Assembly (NCBI RefSeq): GCF_033025475.1
Contig: NZ_CP130322.1
Span: 744,001-808,000, forward strand
DNA from: Sphingomonas sp. C3-2
Lineage (GTDB): Bacteria; Pseudomonadota; Alphaproteobacteria; Sphingomonadales; Sphingomonadaceae
DNA length: 64,000 bases
Reading direction: 5' to 3'
Below, one piece after another: positions 44,448-54,224 of the stretch. The notes beneath the pieces are model-generated. The model did not search any database. It had not been told where the DNA came from and was given only the letters and a program-made list of their open reading frames with translations. Positions within the stretch are counted from its first letter, which is position 1, and each line of letters starts with the position of its first letter. The position numbers were made by a program, and so were the translations under genes.

Positions 44448-45738
44448 CATTACGGCAAATTCCGCGCCGATGTCGGATGCGCCAAAGGCTGCACGCCAGC
44501 CGACCGACTGGAACACGCCCGCAATGCGGAAGCGGATCCAACGGCGCTATGCGGCGGAACGCCGCTTCCGGGCGCTCGGCTTCATCTCGGTCGTCATTTC
44601 GGCCGCGTTCCTTGCCTTCCTGCTGATCACGATGGTCGGCAATGGCGCACGTGGCTTCACCCAGACCGAAGTGCGCCTTCCGGTGAACTTCGCGGCGTCG
44701 ACGCTGATGATCGACCCGGCAACTCTGCGCGGAGACAAGGCCGACGAGGCACTGGCAGCTGCCGATATTCAGGGCGCCACAGATGCCGCCGCCAAGGCCG
44801 CCTTTGGCGAGAATGGCGACACATATATTTCGGAAAGCGCCTGGCTTGCCGTGCGCGATGCGATCAAGGCGGATCCCGATATCCTGTCGAAGCAGGTGGA
44901 GATCGAAGTTCCGGCATCCACGGCGGTCGACCTCGCGGCAAAGAGCAAGGGCGATGCTGTCGGTGAGGCAGCCTATGCCGCGCTGCAAGCGCAGGACCGG
45001 GTCAGCACGGGCTTCAATGCCGGTTTCCTGACTGGTGCCGATGCAACCGATCCGACCCGCGTCGGCGTCTGGGGCGCGCTCAAAGGCTCGCTTCTGACAA
45101 TGGTCGTCACGCTCCTTCTGGCCTTTCCGATCGGCGTTCTCGCGGCCGTCTACCTGGAAGAATATGCGCCGCGTAACCGCTGGACCGATCTGATCGAAGT
45201 CTCGATCAACAATCTGGCTGCGGTGCCGTCGATCATCTTCGGATTGCTTGGTCTCGCCGTGTTCCTCAATGTCATGCATCTACCACGCTCGGCCCCGCTG
45301 GTGGGTGGCCTGACGTTGGCGCTGATGACCATGCCTGTAATCGTGATCGCCGGCCGCAACGCCATCAAGGCCGTGCCGCCATCGATCCGCGACGCAGCAC
45401 TCGGCATCGGCGCTAGCCCCGTGCAGGTTGTGTTCCATCACGTTCTGCCGCTTGCCCTGCCCGGCATTCTGACGGGTACGATCATCGGCATGGCACGTGC
45501 CCTTGGTGAAACCGCGCCACTGTTGATGATCGGCATGCGCGCCTTCATCGCGACCTCGCCCGGCGGTATCACCGATCCGGCAACCGTGCTTCCGGTCCAG
45601 ATCTTCCTCTGGTCAGATGAAGTGAGCCGCGGCTTTGTCGAAAAGACCTCTGCCGCGATCATCGTTCTGCTCGTCTTCCTCCTGACGATGAACGGGATCG
45701 CAATTTATCTCCGCAACAAGTTCGAACAGCGCTGGTAA
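44440..45738 (+). CDS. pstA: Phosphate ABC transporter permease PstA
   Basis: A 432-residue membrane permease with a long cytoplasmic/periplasmic N-terminal extension (about 1-220). The conserved permease part includes [52 protein letters not shown] and [14 protein letters not shown]. It partners PstC. It overlaps pstC at the start and pstB at the stop (TAATG), showing tight translational coupling. Confidence 0.93.
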   Translation: MTDITANSAPMSDAPKAARQPTDWNTPAMRKRIQRRYAAERRFRALGFISVVISAAFLAFLLITMVGNGARGFTQTEVRLPVNFAASTLMIDPATLRGDKADEALAAADIQGATDAAAKAAFGENGDTYISESAWLAVRDAIKADPDILSKQVEIEVPASTAVDLAAKSKGDAVGEAAYAALQAQDRVSTGFNAGFLTGADATDPTRVGVWGALKGSLLTMVVTLLLAFPIGVLAAVYLEEYAPRNRWTDLIEVSINNLAAVPSIIFGLLGLAVFLNVMHLPRSAPLVGGLTLALMTMPVIVIAGRNAIKAVPPSIRDAALGIGASPVQVVFHHVLPLALPGILTGTIIGMARALGETAPLLMIGMRAFIATSPGGITDPATVLPVQIFLWSDEVSRGFVEKTSAAIIVLLVFLLTMNGIAIYLRNKFEQRW

Positions 45739-46511
45739 TGGATATGACGATGACCAACCCCAAGATGACCGCGCGCGACGTGAGCGTTTTCTATGGCGAG
45801 AAGCGCGCGATCAACAATGTCTCCATCGATGTGGAGATGGATAATGTGACCGCGTTCATCGGCCCGTCGGGCTGCGGTAAATCGACCTTTCTGCGCACGC
45901 TGAACCGGATGAATGACACCGTTTCTTCGGCACGGGTCGAAGGCAGCATCACGCTAGACGGTGAAGACATCTACGAATCCTCGATGGACGTCGTGCAACT
46001 CCGCGCCCGTGTCGGCATGGTGTTCCAGAAGCCGAACCCCTTCCCCAAGACGATCTATGAGAACGTGGCTTACGGCCCCCGCATCCACGGGCTTGCAGCC
46101 GGACGCGCGGACATGGACAACATCGTCGAGAACGCGCTTCGCAAGGCCGGCCTGTGGGATGAAGTAAAGGACCGGCTTTCGGACAGCGGCACAGCGCTTT
46201 CAGGCGGCCAGCAACAGCGCCTGTGCATCGCGCGCGCCATTGCAGTGGATCCGGAAGTGATCCTGATGGACGAGCCCTGCTCGGCACTCGACCCGATTGC
46301 GACCGCCAAGATCGAGGAACTGATCCACGAACTGCGTGGCCGCTATGCGATCGTTATCGTGACGCACAACATGCAGCAGGCTGCGCGCGTTTCGCAGCGC
46401 ACGGCCTTTTTCCACCTCGGTACGCTGGTGGAATACGGCGAAACCTCTGAAATTTTCACCAATCCGCGCGAAGAGCGCACCAAGGATTACATTACCGGCC
46501 GGTACGGCTGA
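45738..46511 (+). CDS. pstB: Phosphate ABC transporter ATP-binding protein
   Basis: A 257-residue ABC ATPase with Walker A ([20 protein letters not shown]), Q-loop ([12 protein letters not shown]), ABC signature ([16 protein letters not shown]) and Walker B ([13 protein letters not shown]). The [15 protein letters not shown] stretch is diagnostic for PstB. It powers phosphate import through PstCA and takes part in PhoR signalling. Confidence 0.97.
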   Translation: MDMTMTNPKMTARDVSVFYGEKRAINNVSIDVEMDNVTAFIGPSGCGKSTFLRTLNRMNDTVSSARVEGSITLDGEDIYESSMDVVQLRARVGMVFQKPNPFPKTIYENVAYGPRIHGLAAGRADMDNIVENALRKAGLWDEVKDRLSDSGTALSGGQQQRLCIARAIAVDPEVILMDEPCSALDPIATAKIEELIHELRGRYAIVIVTHNMQQAARVSQRTAFFHLGTLVEYGETSEIFTNPREERTKDYITGRYG

Positions 46512-46524
46512 GGAAGGCGGGGAT

Positions 46525-47229
46525 ATGGGTACGGGAAGCGAACATACCGTAAAGGCTTTCGACGAGGATATCGGCAAGCTGCGCGGGCTGATCTCTCAGA
46601 TGGGCGGCTATGCCGAGGAATCGATCAACGGCGCCATCGAAGCACTGGTGAAGCGCGACGATGAAAGCGCGCGCCGGATCGTGGCCGCCGACCGCAAGAT
46701 TGATGCGCTTGAGGTCGAGATCGAACGACTTGCCGTGCGCGTGATCGCACTGCGCGCGCCGATGGCCGATGACCTTCGCGAGATGGTCGCTGCGATCAAG
46801 ATCGCCGGCGTGATCGAGCGTATCGGCGATTATGCCAAGAACATCGCCAAGCGCGTGCCGCTGATCGAGAACCACCGATCGATCGAGCCGGTTTCGCTCA
46901 TCCCCGCAATGGCGCGGACAGCAACCGAGATGGTGCATGATGTGCTGGATGCCTTTGCTGCGCGCGACGCAAAGAAGGCCGCCGAAGTGGTCGAGCGTGA
47001 CCATATCGTCGACGACTTTTACAACAGCATCTTTCGCACGCTTGTAACATTCATGATGGAGAACCCGAAGATCATCGGGGAGGCTGCCCATTTGCTGTTC
47101 GTGGCGAAGAACCTCGAACGCATTGGCGATCACGCAACCAATGTTGCCGAAATGGTCTATTATGCGGCCACCGGCGATTATCTGGGGGACCGTGAGCGCG
47201 GCGAAGACCCCACAACTGTCACGGAGTAA
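46525..47229 (+). CDS. phoU: Phosphate signalling protein PhoU
   Basis: A 234-residue all-helical protein with two PhoU repeats: VKAFDEDIGKLRGLISQMGG near the start, then IKIAGVIERIGDYAKNIA and its counterpart FVAKNLERIGDHATNVAEMV. These carry the conserved Glu/Asp-rich metal-binding motifs. PhoU links Pst transport activity to PhoR inhibition. It is 13 bp after pstB and six before phoB. Confidence 0.96.
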   Translation: MGTGSEHTVKAFDEDIGKLRGLISQMGGYAEESINGAIEALVKRDDESARRIVAADRKIDALEVEIERLAVRVIALRAPMADDLREMVAAIKIAGVIERIGDYAKNIAKRVPLIENHRSIEPVSLIPAMARTATEMVHDVLDAFAARDAKKAAEVVERDHIVDDFYNSIFRTLVTFMMENPKIIGEAAHLLFVAKNLERIGDHATNVAEMVYYAATGDYLGDRERGEDPTTVTE

Positions 47230-47235
47230 AACGGG

Positions 47236-47931
47236 ATGCGCGCCGACATGCTTCTGGTTGAGGATGATGCGGCGCTCGCCGAACTCCTCATCTACAATTT
47301 CGAACGGGAAGATTTCACCGTTCGCCATACCCCCGATGGCGAGGAAGCTTTGCTCCTCGCCCGGGAATCGACGCCCGATATCGTACTGCTCGACTGGATG
47401 GTCGAAAGCCTGTCGGGCATTGAGGTATGCCGTCGCCTGCGCCGCGCAACCGACACAGCCAATGTACCGATCATCATGCTGACCGCGCGCGGCGAGGAAG
47501 AAGACCGCGTACGCGGGCTCGAGACCGGCGCCGATGACTATGTGACAAAGCCCTTTTCCCCGCGCGAACTCGTTGCCCGTGTCGGCGCGGTCCTGCGGCG
47601 GGTTCGCCCTGCTCTGGCGGGCGAAACGCTGAGCTATGCCGATATCGAAATGGATACGGTGGGCCATAAGGTGAAGCGCGGTGGCGAGATCGTGCCACTG
47701 GGGCCGACGGAGTTCAGGCTGCTCAAGCATTTCCTCGAACACCCCGGCTGGGTCTTCTCGCGCGAACGCCTGTTGGATAGCGTCTGGGGGCGTGACAGCG
47801 AGATCGAGCCGCGCACCGTGGACGTTCATATCCGTCGTCTGCGCAAGGCGATCAATGTGGGTGGGCGCAGCGATATCATCCGCACCGTCCGTTCGGCGGG
47901 CTATGCGCTCGACAGCGAAGGCGCAGCCTGA
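47236..47931 (+). CDS. phoB: Phosphate regulon response regulator
   Basis: A 231-residue OmpR/PhoB-type regulator. The receiver domain has acidic residues (VEDDAALAE), the phospho-acceptor Asp (DIVLLDWMV, about 54) and the Lys (YVTKPFSPREL). The C-terminal winged helix includes LGPTEFRLLKHFLEHPG and RTVDVHIRRLRKAI. It is activated by PhoR under phosphate starvation. It is the last gene of the operon and is followed by a strong terminator. Confidence 0.96.
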   Translation: MRADMLLVEDDAALAELLIYNFEREDFTVRHTPDGEEALLLARESTPDIVLLDWMVESLSGIEVCRRLRRATDTANVPIIMLTARGEEEDRVRGLETGADDYVTKPFSPRELVARVGAVLRRVRPALAGETLSYADIEMDTVGHKVKRGGEIVPLGPTEFRLLKHFLEHPGWVFSRERLLDSVWGRDSEIEPRTVDVHIRRLRKAINVGGRSDIIRTVRSAGYALDSEGAA

Positions 47932-47950
47932 ACCAATTGCCCCCGAAATA

Positions 47951-47988
47951 AAAAGACCCCGGAGCCATGGGCCCCGGGGTCTTTTTTT
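47951..47988. terminator. Bidirectional terminator between phoB and pit
   Basis: AAAAGACCCCGG (47951-47962) pairs with CCGGGGTCTTTT (47974-47985), followed by further Ts. The A-run on the left serves transcripts coming from the opposite strand, so it can end both phoB and the convergent Pit gene. Confidence 0.9.
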
Positions 47989-48007
47989 ATGTCTGACACT
48001 GCAGCGT

Positions 48008-49009
48008 TCAGAACAGCGTAGTGAGTTCCAGAAACAACCAGCCGATCAGTGCCGCCATGGGAAGCGTGACAAGCCAGGCAACAAGGATGCTGCTGGCGAC
48101 GTTCCAACGAACCGCCGACACGCGGCGCGCAGCGCCCACGCCCACGATAGCCCCCGTAATGGTGTGCGTCGTCGAAACCGGGATGCCAAGCCACGTCGCG
48201 CCGAACAGCGTGATCGCCCCACCCGTTTCCGCACAGAAGCCCTGTGCCGGGGTAAGGCGCGTGATCTTGGAACCCATGGTGTGCACGATCTTCCAACCGC
48301 CCATGAGTGTCCCGAGCCCCATCGCGGCCTGGCAGGTGATCACCACCCAGAAAGGCACATGGAATTCACCGTTGAGCATGCCCTGCGAATAGAGCAGCAC
48401 GGTGATGATCCCCATGGTCTTCTGCGCATCATTGCCGCCGTGTCCGAGCGAATAGAGTGAAGCCGACACGAACTGCAGCTTACGGAAAGACTTGTCCGCC
48501 GCCTGGGCAGAAGCGCGCTTGAACAGCCAGGACGTGATCAGCACAAGGACAAGTGCAAGAACGAGACCGATTGTCGGCGAGACAAAGATGGCAAGCGACG
48601 TCTTGATGACGCCGCTCCACACCACACCGTCAAAACCGGCCTTGGCAACACCCGCACCAAGGAGGCCGCCAATCAGCGCATGGCTGGACGAGGACGGAAT
48701 ACCGAGCGCCCAGGTGATAACGTTCCAGACGATCGCGCCCATCAAAGCGGCGAAGATCACTGCGGGGGTGACGATATCAGCGGATACGATCCCCTTCCCG
48801 ACGGTTTCGGCGACATGAAGGCCGAAAAACAGGAAGGCGATGAAGTTGAAAAAAGCGGCCCACATCACCGCATATTGCGGACGGAGCACGCGCGTCGCGA
48901 CGATGGTTGCGATCGAATTGGCCGCATCGTGCAAGCCGTTCAGAAAATCGAACAGCAGCGCAATGCCGATCAGCGCAACCAGCAGCGGAAAGGCGATTGT
49001 CGGATCCAT
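48008..49009 (-). CDS. pit: PiT-family inorganic phosphate transporter
   Basis: A 333-residue low-affinity phosphate permease with about ten membrane helices. The family signatures are FDFLNGLHDAANSIATIV near the N-terminus and GGNDAQKTMGIITVLL centrally, plus PVSTTHTITGAIVGVG. Its ATG overlaps the stop of the DUF47 gene (TGATG), a partner commonly found with Pit. It is convergent with phoB. Confidence 0.94.
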   Translation of the reverse strand: MDPTIAFPLLVALIGIALLFDFLNGLHDAANSIATIVATRVLRPQYAVMWAAFFNFIAFLFFGLHVAETVGKGIVSADIVTPAVIFAALMGAIVWNVITWALGIPSSSSHALIGGLLGAGVAKAGFDGVVWSGVIKTSLAIFVSPTIGLVLALVLVLITSWLFKRASAQAADKSFRKLQFVSASLYSLGHGGNDAQKTMGIITVLLYSQGMLNGEFHVPFWVVITCQAAMGLGTLMGGWKIVHTMGSKITRLTPAQGFCAETGGAITLFGATWLGIPVSTTHTITGAIVGVGAARRVSAVRWNVASSILVAWLVTLPMAALIGWLFLELTTLF

Positions 49010-49659
49010 CAGGCGTGATCGATCACAATGCCCTGAATCTCATTGGCGACGTCTTCGAAGCGATCGACGACCCGTTCGAGATGGCGATAGATCTCACGCC
49101 CAACGATGAAATCCATCGCATTGGCGGTGCCGTCCTTCTGCGCATGGAAGAGGGCCTTCACCCCGGCTTCGTGCACAATGTCCGATTCCGCCTCGATATG
49201 GACGATCTGTTCGGTCAGCGTGTGAAGCTGTGGGCCATTGGGACCGATCTTGCGCATCAGCGGCATGGCTTCCTGCGTAAGGCGAGCCACACGCGCGATC
49301 TGCAAGCTCATTTCGCGCATCTGCGGCTGAAATTCGGTGACTTCGAAAAGCTGGATGGCGGTTGCCGTCTTGTGCATTTCGTCAATGGCGTCATCCATCG
49401 AACCAATCAGATCGGTAATCGCACTGCGATCGAAAGGGGTGATGAACGTACGGCGCACCAAGCGCAGCGTTTCCCGGATAATATCATCGGCCGCGTGCTC
49501 GTGCGCGTGGATTTCGTCGCAATATTGACCGATTGTGTCGCCACCCTCAAGCAGCTTGACCAGCGAATCGGCGCCCTTGACCAAAGTTTCCGCATGTGCG
49601 TCGAACAGGCCGAAAAACCTGTCTTCCTTAGGCATTAGCGCCTGGAACCAGCTCAGCAT
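49009..49659 (-). CDS. DUF47 PhoU-like protein (Pit partner)
   Basis: A 216-residue helical protein of the DUF47/TIGR00153 family, related to PhoU, usually encoded next to Pit transporters and thought to modulate them. Visible features are MPKEDRFFGLFDAHAETLV, EHAADDIIRETLRLVRRTFI, SMDDAIDEMHKTA and YRHLERVVDRFEDVANEIQG. The start at ATG 49659 has AAAGG upstream. Confidence 0.92.
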   Translation of the reverse strand: MLSWFQALMPKEDRFFGLFDAHAETLVKGADSLVKLLEGGDTIGQYCDEIHAHEHAADDIIRETLRLVRRTFITPFDRSAITDLIGSMDDAIDEMHKTATAIQLFEVTEFQPQMREMSLQIARVARLTQEAMPLMRKIGPNGPQLHTLTEQIVHIEAESDIVHEAGVKALFHAQKDGTANAMDFIVGREIYRHLERVVDRFEDVANEIQGIVIDHA

Positions 49660-49832
49660 TGGATACCTTTTGTTTGTTGATTGCGTCGCGAATAGCGCCT
49701 CAATGGATGAGCGCAAGTGCGCGCATGTGGATCAATCTTCCGTGAGCGACGTTTCCTACCAGCGCTTTGGTCGCGTTTACCGCGGCAAAGCTTCGATGCG
49801 GCGACACCGGCCGCACCAATAAGGAGGTTGCG

Positions 49833-50168
49833 ATGAAAACATTCCTGATCAGCGCGGCACTGCTGCTTGGCAGCGCCGCCATGGCGCAGGAGTCTCCCCC
49901 GACTGAGCCGGCACAACCGCCTGAAGCGACCCAACCCGCGTCGCCCGACATGATGCCCCCCCCATCCCCGGATGCTATGCCGGCGCAAGATCCTATGGCA
50001 GCCCCGCCATCGCCCAACGAAAGCGCGATGCCTGCAGCGGGCGCCAAGCAATTCGGCACTCCACCGACTGTTGACCAGAAATATCCGCCGCCGCCGGCTA
50101 AGGCTGAATATCCTTGGTGCTCAAAAAGCGTGACCGACGGCTGCAAGCAGCGGCGCAATCCGAAATAA
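49833..50168 (+). CDS. Secreted Pro/Ala-rich hypothetical protein
   Basis: A 111-residue protein with a signal peptide (MKTFLISAALLLGSAAMAQ). A low-complexity stretch of Pro, Ala and Met (about 20-85) follows, ending in a short Cys-containing tail (PWCSKSVTDGCKQRRNPK). It is probably periplasmic or surface-linked and disordered. AAGGAGG precedes the ATG. It stands alone and is followed by a strong terminator at 50210. No function known. Confidence 0.75.
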   Translation: MKTFLISAALLLGSAAMAQESPPTEPAQPPEATQPASPDMMPPPSPDAMPAQDPMAAPPSPNESAMPAAGAKQFGTPPTVDQKYPPPPAKAEYPWCSKSVTDGCKQRRNPK

Positions 50169-50209
50169 GGCCTGCCGGAAGGGCAATGCACTTCCGGATG
50201 TGCTGCCGA

Positions 50210-50244
50210 CGCCCCTCCCTTCTTCCTCTCGGGAGGGGCGTTTT
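50210..50244 (+). terminator. Rho-independent terminator
   Basis: CGCCCCTCCC (50210-50219) pairs with GGGAGGGGCG (50231-50240) and is followed by TTTT. A smaller hairpin (CCGGAAG/CTTCCGG) precedes it. It ends the transcript of the secreted Pro-rich protein. Confidence 0.85.
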
Positions 50245-50325
50245 ATGCCTTCCAGACAAACACGCTTGCCTTCACGTTCGCAACGAATAGTCTCTCGCCC
50301 GCAAAAATGAGGGGGAGATGCCGCA

Positions 50326-51225
50326 ATGACCATCAACTTCAACGACCGCGTAGCGATCGTTACCGGCGCAGGCGGGGGCATTGGACGCATATATGCGCTC
50401 GAGCTCGCAAAACGCGGAGCGAAGGTTGTGGTCAACGATCTGGGCGGCGCGCGCGATGGAACGGGCCATTCCGACGCCGCGCTGCAGGTGGTGGAAGAAA
50501 TCCGCGCTAATGGCGGAACGGCCATGGCCAATGGCGGCAGCGTTACAGAATTCGCTCAGATGCAGGAAATGGTGGCCAAGGCGCGTGAAGCCTGGGGCGG
50601 CGTTCATATTCTCATGAACAATGCCGGTATTCTTCGCGACAAGAGCTTCGCCAAGATGACGCCGGAAGATTTTCGCCTGGTCGTCGACGTCCATCTCATT
50701 GGATCGGCAAACTGCGCCAAGGCGGTGTGGGACGTGATGAGGGATCAGAATTATGGTCGTATCCTCATGACGGCCTCTTCCACAGGGCTGTACGGAAATT
50801 TTGGCCAAGCCAATTATGGTGCCGCGAAGCTGGGACTTGCAGGGTTGACCAAGACGCTCCACCTCGAAGGCGCGAAGTATAATGTCAGGGTGAATACGCT
50901 GGCGCCCGTTGCAGCAACGCGAATGACCGAAGACATTTTCCCCGAGGAAGCCTTTGCCCAGTTCGGTCCCGAAAATGTGGCACCAGCAGCGCTATTTCTC
51001 GTTTCCGAGGATGCGCCCAGCAACGTGATCGTCGGCGCAGGCGGCGGGGTTTATCACGCCGCCTATATTACCATGACACCGGGAGTTGCGCTGCCGGAGC
51101 AAGAACGCACTCCCGAAGGCATTGCCGCCGCGTGGGACCGCATTATCGACCGCGAGGGTGAAATCGTGCCGCAATCGGGCATGGAGCAATCGATGGCGAT
51201 ATTGAATGCATTGAAGCGCGGCTGA
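50326..51225 (+). CDS. SDR, 3-hydroxyacyl-CoA dehydrogenase-like
   Basis: A 299-residue short-chain dehydrogenase with TGAGGGIGRIYALELAKRGA, VVNDLGGARDGTG, NNAGILRDKSFAKMT, catalytic Ser (MTASSTGLYG) and Tyr-x3-Lys (NYGAAKLG). This pattern matches the dehydrogenase domain of peroxisomal-type multifunctional enzyme 2, which oxidises (3R)-hydroxyacyl-CoA in fatty-acid or steroid breakdown. A ribosome site (GAGGGGGAG) precedes ATG 50326. It is monocistronic, so the pathway is uncertain. Confidence 0.87.
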   Translation: MTINFNDRVAIVTGAGGGIGRIYALELAKRGAKVVVNDLGGARDGTGHSDAALQVVEEIRANGGTAMANGGSVTEFAQMQEMVAKAREAWGGVHILMNNAGILRDKSFAKMTPEDFRLVVDVHLIGSANCAKAVWDVMRDQNYGRILMTASSTGLYGNFGQANYGAAKLGLAGLTKTLHLEGAKYNVRVNTLAPVAATRMTEDIFPEEAFAQFGPENVAPAALFLVSEDAPSNVIVGAGGGVYHAAYITMTPGVALPEQERTPEGIAAAWDRIIDREGEIVPQSGMEQSMAILNALKRG

Positions 51226-51233
51226 GAAACGCG

Positions 51234-51581
51234 TCAGTCGGCAACCAGTTTCAGGAGGCGTCGTTCGACGGGAGCCAAGACCGAAGGCAATTCATGGCCC
51301 CTTTTGAGCATCAGCCCGGATTCCCCGACAAGCGCCCACATGCCCTGCCGCTGCCGTAGTGCCGGACGCTTTTCGATACGGAACTCCGGGCGCTCGGATG
51401 CACGCCTAAATGCCGCAAACACAGCGACATCATGACCAAGATGGATCGCATAATCGCGCCAGTGGCCGGCTGCGACCATTCGACCATAAAGATCAAGGAT
51501 ACGCATCAGTTCGAGCCGCTCGAAGCCCACTTGCGTGGGCGCACGCCCGGATATCGGAAAGGGCGTGACGATCCCCGTCAT
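51234..51581 (-). CDS. DUF2794 family protein
   Basis: A 115-residue protein matching DUF2794, a small alphaproteobacterial family: [60 protein letters not shown]. Function unknown. Its ATG overlaps the cysE stop codon, so the two are co-translated. It converges on the SDR gene with an eight-base gap. Confidence 0.88.
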   Translation of the reverse strand: MTGIVTPFPISGRAPTQVGFERLELMRILDLYGRMVAAGHWRDYAIHLGHDVAVFAAFRRASERPEFRIEKRPALRQRQGMWALVGESGLMLKRGHELPSVLAPVERRLLKLVAD

Positions 51582-52276
51582 GCGCTGTCGCGCTGCGCTC
51601 CGTTATCCGCCTTGCCCTCTCGCTCGGCCATCAGCAGATCAAACCGCTTCTGCAGCGTTTCGAGTTCGCAGCGCATGATCTCAAGCTTTTGCGTAGCCGG
51701 ATCGAACAGATCGCTGCACGGCGTGCCATAAGGTACAAAGCCGCGCTGATATTCGGTGGCATCGACCAGCGTTTGCCGCGCTGGAATACCAACCATCACC
51801 GCCCCTTCGGGGACATCCTTGGTGACCACGGCATTGGCACCGACGCGACCGCGCGGACCAACGGTGATCGGTCCCAGCACCTGCGCGCCCGATCCGATGA
51901 TCACACCGTCCTGCAAGGTCGGGTGCCGCTTGCCCGCGACGCCATTTGCCGGATTCGTGCCCCCCAGAGTCACGCATTGGTAAATGGTCACATTGTCCCC
52001 GATTTCGGCGGTTTCACCGATCACCGTAAAGCCGTGATCGATGAAGAGGTTTTTGCCGATCCTGGCACCGGGATGAATGTCGATGCCCGTGAAAAAGCGC
52101 GACAGATGGTTCACGAAACGCGCGAGGAAAAAGAGATCGGCTTCGAACAGCCAATGGGCAATACGATGCATGCCCACCGCTAACACGCCGGGATAAAGCA
52201 GAATTTCCCATCGCGACCGCGGCGCAGGATCGCGCGCCTTGATCGAATCCAGATAGGATATGAGCTGTGCCAGCAT
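51578..52276 (-). CDS. cysE: Serine O-acetyltransferase
   Basis: A 232-residue hexapeptide-repeat acetyltransferase making O-acetylserine for cysteine synthesis. The N-terminal helices ([17 protein letters not shown]) are followed by the beta-helix with [31 protein letters not shown] and YQCVTLGG. These carry the catalytic His and Asp of the family. It is shorter at the N-terminus than enterobacterial CysE, like EpsC-type enzymes. ATG 52276 has GGGAAGG upstream. It is divergent from the TauE/SafE sulphur-linked permease, a fitting neighbour. Confidence 0.93.
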   Translation of the reverse strand: MLAQLISYLDSIKARDPAPRSRWEILLYPGVLAVGMHRIAHWLFEADLFFLARFVNHLSRFFTGIDIHPGARIGKNLFIDHGFTVIGETAEIGDNVTIYQCVTLGGTNPANGVAGKRHPTLQDGVIIGSGAQVLGPITVGPRGRVGANAVVTKDVPEGAVMVGIPARQTLVDATEYQRGFVPYGTPCSDLFDPATQKLEIMRCELETLQKRFDLLMAEREGKADNGAQRDSA

Positions 52277-52440
52277 GTGGCATACCTTCCCTGTTCTTAA
52301 TCGCCGCAATTTAGTAGCCGACGCGACAGAATACCAGTGGCGCTGAAAGTTGACCTCCCCCTAGGTGATAGGGAAAGTGTCTTGTGCAGACAGGCACCGT
52401 CAGGCAGCAGGGCGCCCGTTGCGTATAAAGTGGGGTGGGC

Positions 52441-53208
52441 ATGATCGAGCTAATCACCGAAAATTGGAGTGCGGTGCTGCCGTTCATTGCCATCGGCTTT
52501 GCCGCACAGATGGTGGACGGCGCGCTGGGCATGGCATTTGGCGTGATCTCGAACACCCTGCTCGTCAGCTTCATGGGCGTACCGCCCGCACGCGCATCGG
52601 CTGGCGTACACCTCGTCGAGATGTTCACCACCGCCGCATCGGGCATCAGCCATGTCATCCACCGCAATATCGACTGGAAGCTGTTCGCGCGGCTCGTGAT
52701 CCCCGGCATCATCGGCGGCTGTCTGGGCGCTTATGTGCTCACCAATATCCATGCCGATGCGGCGCGCCCCTTTGTCATGGCGTACCTGACCTGTATCGGC
52801 CTCTATCTGCTTTGGCGCGCATGGGATTTGCCCCGCCCGCACAAGCGCCCTAAGGTGATTGCGCCGCTTGGACTCGTTGGCGGTTTCCTTGATGCCGCAG
52901 GCGGTGGCGGCTGGGGTCCGGTTGTCACGTCCAACCTGCTCGTCCAAGGCGCGACACCCCGCACGACGATCGGCACGGTCAATCTGTCCGAGTTTTTCCT
53001 GACCACTTCGGTGTCGCTGATCTTCATCTGGCAGCTTGGCTTTGCCGCCTTCACCACAGTGACGGTCGGCCTATTGCTGGGCGGTTTGCTGGCTGCTCCC
53101 TTCGGCGCCTATCTGACAAAGCGCGTATCCGCACGTACGCTGATGACGATGGTGGGCGTCGTGCTGACGCTGACCAGCCTCTACAGTGTGTACAAGGCGC
53201 TGAGCTGA
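52441..53208 (+). CDS. TauE/SafE-family membrane transporter
   Basis: A 255-residue integral membrane protein with about eight helices and the TauE/SafE pattern: IAIGFAAQMVDGALGMAFGV, STLLVSF-like NTLLVSFMGVPPARASA, and the repeat GLVGGFLDAAGGGGWGPVVT. The family exports sulphite or other sulphur compounds, or takes up anions. It is divergent from cysE, consistent with sulphur metabolism. The 130-bp leader has two small hairpins (52359-52373 and 52378-52392). Confidence 0.9.
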   Translation: MIELITENWSAVLPFIAIGFAAQMVDGALGMAFGVISNTLLVSFMGVPPARASAGVHLVEMFTTAASGISHVIHRNIDWKLFARLVIPGIIGGCLGAYVLTNIHADAARPFVMAYLTCIGLYLLWRAWDLPRPHKRPKVIAPLGLVGGFLDAAGGGGWGPVVTSNLLVQGATPRTTIGTVNLSEFFLTTSVSLIFIWQLGFAAFTTVTVGLLLGGLLAAPFGAYLTKRVSARTLMTMVGVVLTLTSLYSVYKALS

Positions 53209-53290
53209 GCTGAACCGAGCGGGCGCCACGGCTGGCTAGAAAAATCGATCAAAGCGATTATATTCGCATGATTGATCGAGAAGGTGACTG

Positions 53291-54202
53291 ATGTCGACAT
53301 ATCTGCCGACGCTAAAACAACTGCAATATCTGGTGGCATTGCGCGATCATGGCCATTTCGGGCGGGCCGCAGATGCTTGTTTCGTGACCCAGTCGACACT
53401 TTCGGCCGGGCTGCGCGAACTGGAATCGCTGATCGGCATTACGCTGGTGGAACGGACCCGGCGTGTCGTGCGGTTTACCCCCCTAGGTGAAAAGATCGCC
53501 GACAAGGCGGTGCGCGTATTGCAGGAAGCCGAGGAACTGTCGGGCATGGCACGCGCTGCCGGGAAGCCTTTATCGGGCGACCTGCGCATGGGCGTCATTC
53601 CGACCATTGCGCCCTTCCTGCTACCCAAGATTCTTCCACGCATTCGACAGGACTGGCCCGAACTGAAGCTCTACCTGCGCGAGGAAACCAGCCGAAGCGC
53701 GTGCGAATCGCTGCATCATGGCCAGGTAGATTGCGTGTTGCTTGCCCTTCCCTATGCCTGTGGCGATGTGGAAACCGCCGCGCTGTTCGAGGACCGGTTA
53801 TTCGTGGCCTTTCCACAGGGCGAGCGCGAACATCTCCCCGCCCTGGTCAACGCCGATGCCATCGATGAAAGCCGGCTGTTGCTGCTCGAAGACGGCCACT
53901 GCCTGAAAGATCATGCGCTGGCGGCCTGCAACCGCCCCGAACTACGCGCCGAAGCAGCGATGCTTGGAACCTCGCTGCACACGCTGGTCCAGATGGTCGA
54001 CAACGGGCTTGGCGTTACGCTGCTTCCCGAAATGGCGGTGGATGCAGGCATTCTCGACGGAACGACGATCGAGGCGCGACCACTCGACGCGGCCAACCCG
54101 TCCCGCCGGATCGCATTGGTATGGCGCAAGGGCAGCCCCCGGGAGCGCGATTTCCAGCTGTTGGCCGATGTCTTGAAAGACGCCAAGGCAACGACGGAGT
54201 AA
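53291..54202 (+). CDS. oxyR: OxyR, peroxide-sensing LysR-type regulator
   Basis: A 303-residue LysR regulator. The N-terminal HTH is LPTLKQLQYLVALRDHGHFG, then VTQSTLSAGLRELE. The effector domain holds LLLEDGHCLKDHALAAC, whose two cysteines nine residues apart match the redox-active pair of OxyR. It senses hydrogen peroxide and activates antioxidant genes. No katG or ahpC is adjacent, so its targets are elsewhere. GGTGACTG precedes the ATG. Confidence 0.93.
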   Translation: MSTYLPTLKQLQYLVALRDHGHFGRAADACFVTQSTLSAGLRELESLIGITLVERTRRVVRFTPLGEKIADKAVRVLQEAEELSGMARAAGKPLSGDLRMGVIPTIAPFLLPKILPRIRQDWPELKLYLREETSRSACESLHHGQVDCVLLALPYACGDVETAALFEDRLFVAFPQGEREHLPALVNADAIDESRLLLLEDGHCLKDHALAACNRPELRAEAAMLGTSLHTLVQMVDNGLGVTLLPEMAVDAGILDGTTIEARPLDAANPSRRIALVWRKGSPRERDFQLLADVLKDAKATTE

Positions 54203-54224
54203 TATCTCCGAAGCCGCGTCGGCC

